The notes under the pieces: generated by a model
Told to the model about the DNA's origin: nothing
Database searches by the model: none
What the model saw: only the letters and a program-made list of their open reading frames with translations
Shown here: positions 30,338 to 32,562 of the stretch, one piece after another
Layout of the letters: every line of letters starts with the position of its first letter
Numbering within the stretch: the first letter of the stretch is position 1
Source of the DNA: JBGLNJ01 sp964353405
GTDB taxonomy: Bacteria > Chloroflexota > Anaerolineae > Fen-1058
Assembly (NCBI GenBank): GCA_964353405.1
Contig: CAYGWJ010000278.1
Location: 1 to 32,562, forward strand
DNA length: 32,562 nt
Reading direction: 5' to 3'
Position numbers and translations under genes: made by a program

Positions 30338-31498
30338 GTGCCTAGCAGACTCGCTCAGCGTGTCGCCAATTTTCCACCGTATCCCTTTGCTGGATTGGAA
30401 AAGCGTGTGACCGAAATGGTCACCGCGGGAAAGGACGTCATACGGCTGGATATTGGCAGCCCCGACCAGCCGCCAGCGCCAAATATCATCCAGGCACTGG
30501 ATCAATCGGCTCAAGATCCAACGCATCACGGTTACGCAGGGTACTTTGGCATCCCGGCCTTGCGCCAGGCGATTGCCGGTTACTATCTGCGCCGCTTTGA
30601 CGTGCAGCTCGATCCAAGAAATCAAGTGTTGCCCCTCATCGGGAGCAAGGAAGGCATTTTCAATTTGGCGCTGGCGTACGTGGACCCGGGCGAAACAGTC
30701 CTGGTGCCTGATCCAGGTTATCCCACGTATACCTCCGGGACGCTTCTGGCCGGCGGTGAGGTTTACCGTGTTCCCCTGATTGAAAAGCGCGGCTGGCTCC
30801 CAGACTTTTCTGCCATCCCACATCAAGCTTGCCGATGTGCAAAAATTCTGTGGCTGAACTATCCCAACAATCCGACCACGGCCACGGCGTCGCTCGATTT
30901 CTTTGCCGAGGCGATCGCTTTTGCACGGGAGAACGACATCTTGCTCGTCCATGACAATCCGTACTGCGATGTCTGTTTCGACGGCTACGTTGCGCCCAGC
31001 TTGCTTCAGGTGCCGGGCGCAAAAGAGGTCGCCATCGAGTTCAACTCGCTATCCAAGAGTTACAACATGGGCGGCTGGCGGGTGGGCATGGCCGTTGGCA
31101 ATCCTGAAGCGATTGGAGTGCTTTCGCGGCTCAAGACCAACATTGACTCGGGCATCTTTCGCGCCGTCCAGGATGCCGCAGTGGAAGCGCTGGCCGGTGA
31201 CCAGGAATGGCTCTCAGAGCGCAACGACACTTATGCCCGCCGGCGCGACATGGTGCTCCGGGCGTTGCCCTCGGCCGGCATGAGCGCCAACACACCCAGG
31301 AGCACAATCTACATCTGGGCCAGGATTCCATCCGGCTTTACGAGTGTTGACTTTTGCGACCAGTTGCTGGAAAAAGCGTATGTCTCTATCACGCCCGGCG
31401 TCGTGTTTGGCCAGCAGGGCGAAGGCTATGTGCGCATCAGCCTGGGACAGACCACACAGCGCGTTGAAGAGGCCATGGAGCGGCTCAGAAATCTCTGA
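30338..31498 (+). CDS. PLP-dependent aminotransferase (LL-diaminopimelate/aspartate aminotransferase-like)
   Basis: The 386-residue class I/II aminotransferase carries IRLDIGSPDQPPAP, HHGYAGYFGIPALRQAI, the GSKEGIFNLALAYVDPGE block typical of LL-diaminopimelate aminotransferase-like proteins, NYPNNPT (substrate/PLP Asn), D206 and Y209 in VHDNPYCD, and PLP-binding K240 in SLSKSYNMGGWRVG. DapL converts tetrahydrodipicolinate to LL-diaminopimelate for lysine and peptidoglycan; related enzymes use aspartate or alanine. The GTG at 30338 has GAGGAG six bases before it. Which substrate applies is not fixed. The HflX gene follows closely, probably in the same transcript. Confidence 0.88.
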   Translation: MPSRLAQRVANFPPYPFAGLEKRVTEMVTAGKDVIRLDIGSPDQPPAPNIIQALDQSAQDPTHHGYAGYFGIPALRQAIAGYYLRRFDVQLDPRNQVLPLIGSKEGIFNLALAYVDPGETVLVPDPGYPTYTSGTLLAGGEVYRVPLIEKRGWLPDFSAIPHQACRCAKILWLNYPNNPTTATASLDFFAEAIAFARENDILLVHDNPYCDVCFDGYVAPSLLQVPGAKEVAIEFNSLSKSYNMGGWRVGMAVGNPEAIGVLSRLKTNIDSGIFRAVQDAAVEALAGDQEWLSERNDTYARRRDMVLRALPSAGMSANTPRSTIYIWARIPSGFTSVDFCDQLLEKAYVSITPGVVFGQQGEGYVRISLGQTTQRVEEAMERLRNL

Positions 31499-31551
31499 TA
31501 CCGAGGTTATCTGCAGCATGGGACCGGCGCGAGCGCGTCGAGCGGCACGCC

Positions 31552-32562
31552 GTGCGTGTGCGAGAACAGAAAGGGGCAGGGGGGACGATTCATAAACCAA
31601 CGCTAACGACAGAGATTCCGGTTCCGCGGGCATTCTTGATCGCAGCCGAGTTGCGCGGTGACCGGGGACTGCTTTCGGTAAACGACAGCCTGGAAGAGTT
31701 ACGCCAGTTGGCGGCAACGGCCGGCATCGAGGTGGTTGGGCAGGCCACTCAAAAAATGGAACGCCTGCATCCTTCCACTTACATCGGCACTGGCAAGGTC
31801 GAAGAGATTCAGGCTCTCGTCCAGGAGCTGGGTGCTGACCTGATCGTTTTCGACGACGAGCTTTCGCCGCGCCACCAGCGTAACCTTGAAAAAATCATGG
31901 GCGATGGTGTGCGCGTGCTCGATCGCACCGCCCTCATCCTGGACATTTTTGCTCAGCACGCCCGCACGCGCGAAGGCGCGTTGCAGGTCGAACTGGCTCA
32001 ATATGAATATCGCCTGCCTCGCCTGACGCGGCAATGGACCCACCTGGCGCGTCAGGTCGGCGGGGGTGGAGGTCGGGGCGGCGTGGCCGGTGTGGGCCTG
32101 CGCGGCCCAGGTGAGACCCAGCTCGAGGTGGACCGCCGGCAGATTCGCGAGCGCATCTCGTTCCTCAAGCAAGAACTGGAAGGCGTGCGCGCGCATCGGA
32201 AACGGCATCGAATGCAGCGCCAGCGCGCCCAAGTGCCGGTCGTCGCCATCGTCGGTTACACCAACGCGGGCAAGTCCACGCTGCTCAACGCAATCGCTCC
32301 GGGCGGCGCAGGTGTGCTGGTAGAAGACAAGCTGTTTGCCACGCTTGATCCCACCACCCGCCGCGTGATGCTGCCCGGCAACAAGCTGGCCCTATTCACC
32401 GACACGGTCGGATTCATCCAAAAGCTGCCGACGCAATTGGTGGCGGCCTTTCGCGCGACGCTGGAAGAAATCGCCGAAGCCGACGTGCTGCTGCACGTGG
32501 TGGACATCACACATCCGAACGCGCAGGAACAAGCGCGCGCCGTGGAGGACACGCTCGCCGAG
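31552..32562 (+). CDS. hflX: GTPase HflX, 3' end beyond the window
   Basis: The frame runs to the right edge (337 codons here). It has the HflX N-terminal domain (FLIAAELRG, LEELRQLAATAGIEVVGQ, YIGTGKVEEI), the linker RVLDRTALILDIFAQHA, Gly-rich RQVGGGGGRGG and GPGETQLEVDRR. Then comes the GTPase domain with G1 GYTNAGKST (235-243) and G3 DTVGF (284-288); the G4 motif lies outside. HflX binds and splits stalled or stress-affected 70S ribosomes using GTP. The start is uncertain: GTG at 31552 or 31558, or possibly a rare ATT at 31588 that follows a run of G and would give MHKPTLTTEIP. The frame is open upstream into the aminotransferase gene. Confidence 0.92.
   Translation, partial: MRVREQKGAGGTIHKPTLTTEIPVPRAFLIAAELRGDRGLLSVNDSLEELRQLAATAGIEVVGQATQKMERLHPSTYIGTGKVEEIQALVQELGADLIVFDDELSPRHQRNLEKIMGDGVRVLDRTALILDIFAQHARTREGALQVELAQYEYRLPRLTRQWTHLARQVGGGGGRGGVAGVGLRGPGETQLEVDRRQIRERISFLKQELEGVRAHRKRHRMQRQRAQVPVVAIVGYTNAGKSTLLNAIAPGGAGVLVEDKLFATLDPTTRRVMLPGNKLALFTDTVGFIQKLPTQLVAAFRATLEEIAEADVLLHVVDITHPNAQEQARAVEDTLAE

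Overview
The window reads as a chromosomal segment of a Chloroflexota bacterium, probably an Anaerolineae-like lineage. This is inferred from family composition and not proven: a histidine kinase with an SQELRTPM box, Pro/Thr-rich LysM and LytR-CpsA-Psr (LCP) wall proteins, a DNRLRE-type secreted protein ending in a LPLVLR-like tail, TrmFO, and several genes without a clear Shine-Dalgarno. By eye the sugar and glycosyltransferase genes at 1-9 kb are less GC-rich than the rest. No tRNA, rRNA or CRISPR array was seen.

Region 1 (about 0.15-12.0 kb, all minus strand) is a surface-polysaccharide operon. In transcription order it holds an RfbH/E1-type 3-dehydratase, a short FAD/NAD reductase that could be its E3 partner, a CDP-glucose 4,6-dehydratase-like protein, a TylC3/TcaB9-type sugar C-methyltransferase, an RmlC-like epimerase, a sugar reductase/epimerase, a CmcI-like methyltransferase, a Wzx-like flippase, one GT2, two GT4 glycosyltransferases and a broken membrane-protein gene at the window edge. 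Several genes overlap by 4 nt. Together they predict a 3,6-dideoxyhexose of the ascarylose type, possibly C- and O-methylated, that is assembled on a carrier and exported. The cytidylyltransferase (RfbF/AscA) is not in the window.

Region 2 (12.2-19.9 kb, minus) holds uridine kinase and a ResB-like protein (4-nt overlap), an LCP ligase, a LysM membrane protein and a large sensor kinase whose phospho-accepting His is replaced by Gln. Between the LCP gene and resB lies a near-consensus promoter followed, still upstream of the resB start codon, by an intrinsic terminator, which resembles an attenuator.

Region 3 (20.1-24.4 kb) is a scar region. It contains the 3' third of a GHMP sugar kinase fused to the 5' half of an IS5-family transposase that carries a nonsense codon. 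Next comes a soluble PAS histidine kinase and an OmpR-type regulator preceded by 11-bp-spaced TAAC repeats resembling a PHO box, then a frameshifted secreted-protein pseudogene.

Region 4 (24.6-32.6 kb, mostly plus) is housekeeping: a HAD pyrimidine 5'-nucleotidase-like protein, two PLP aminotransferases, a VIT1/CCC1 metal transporter with a DUF1028/peptidoglycan-binding protein, a single-domain response regulator (minus), TrmFO, and the start of HflX running off the end.
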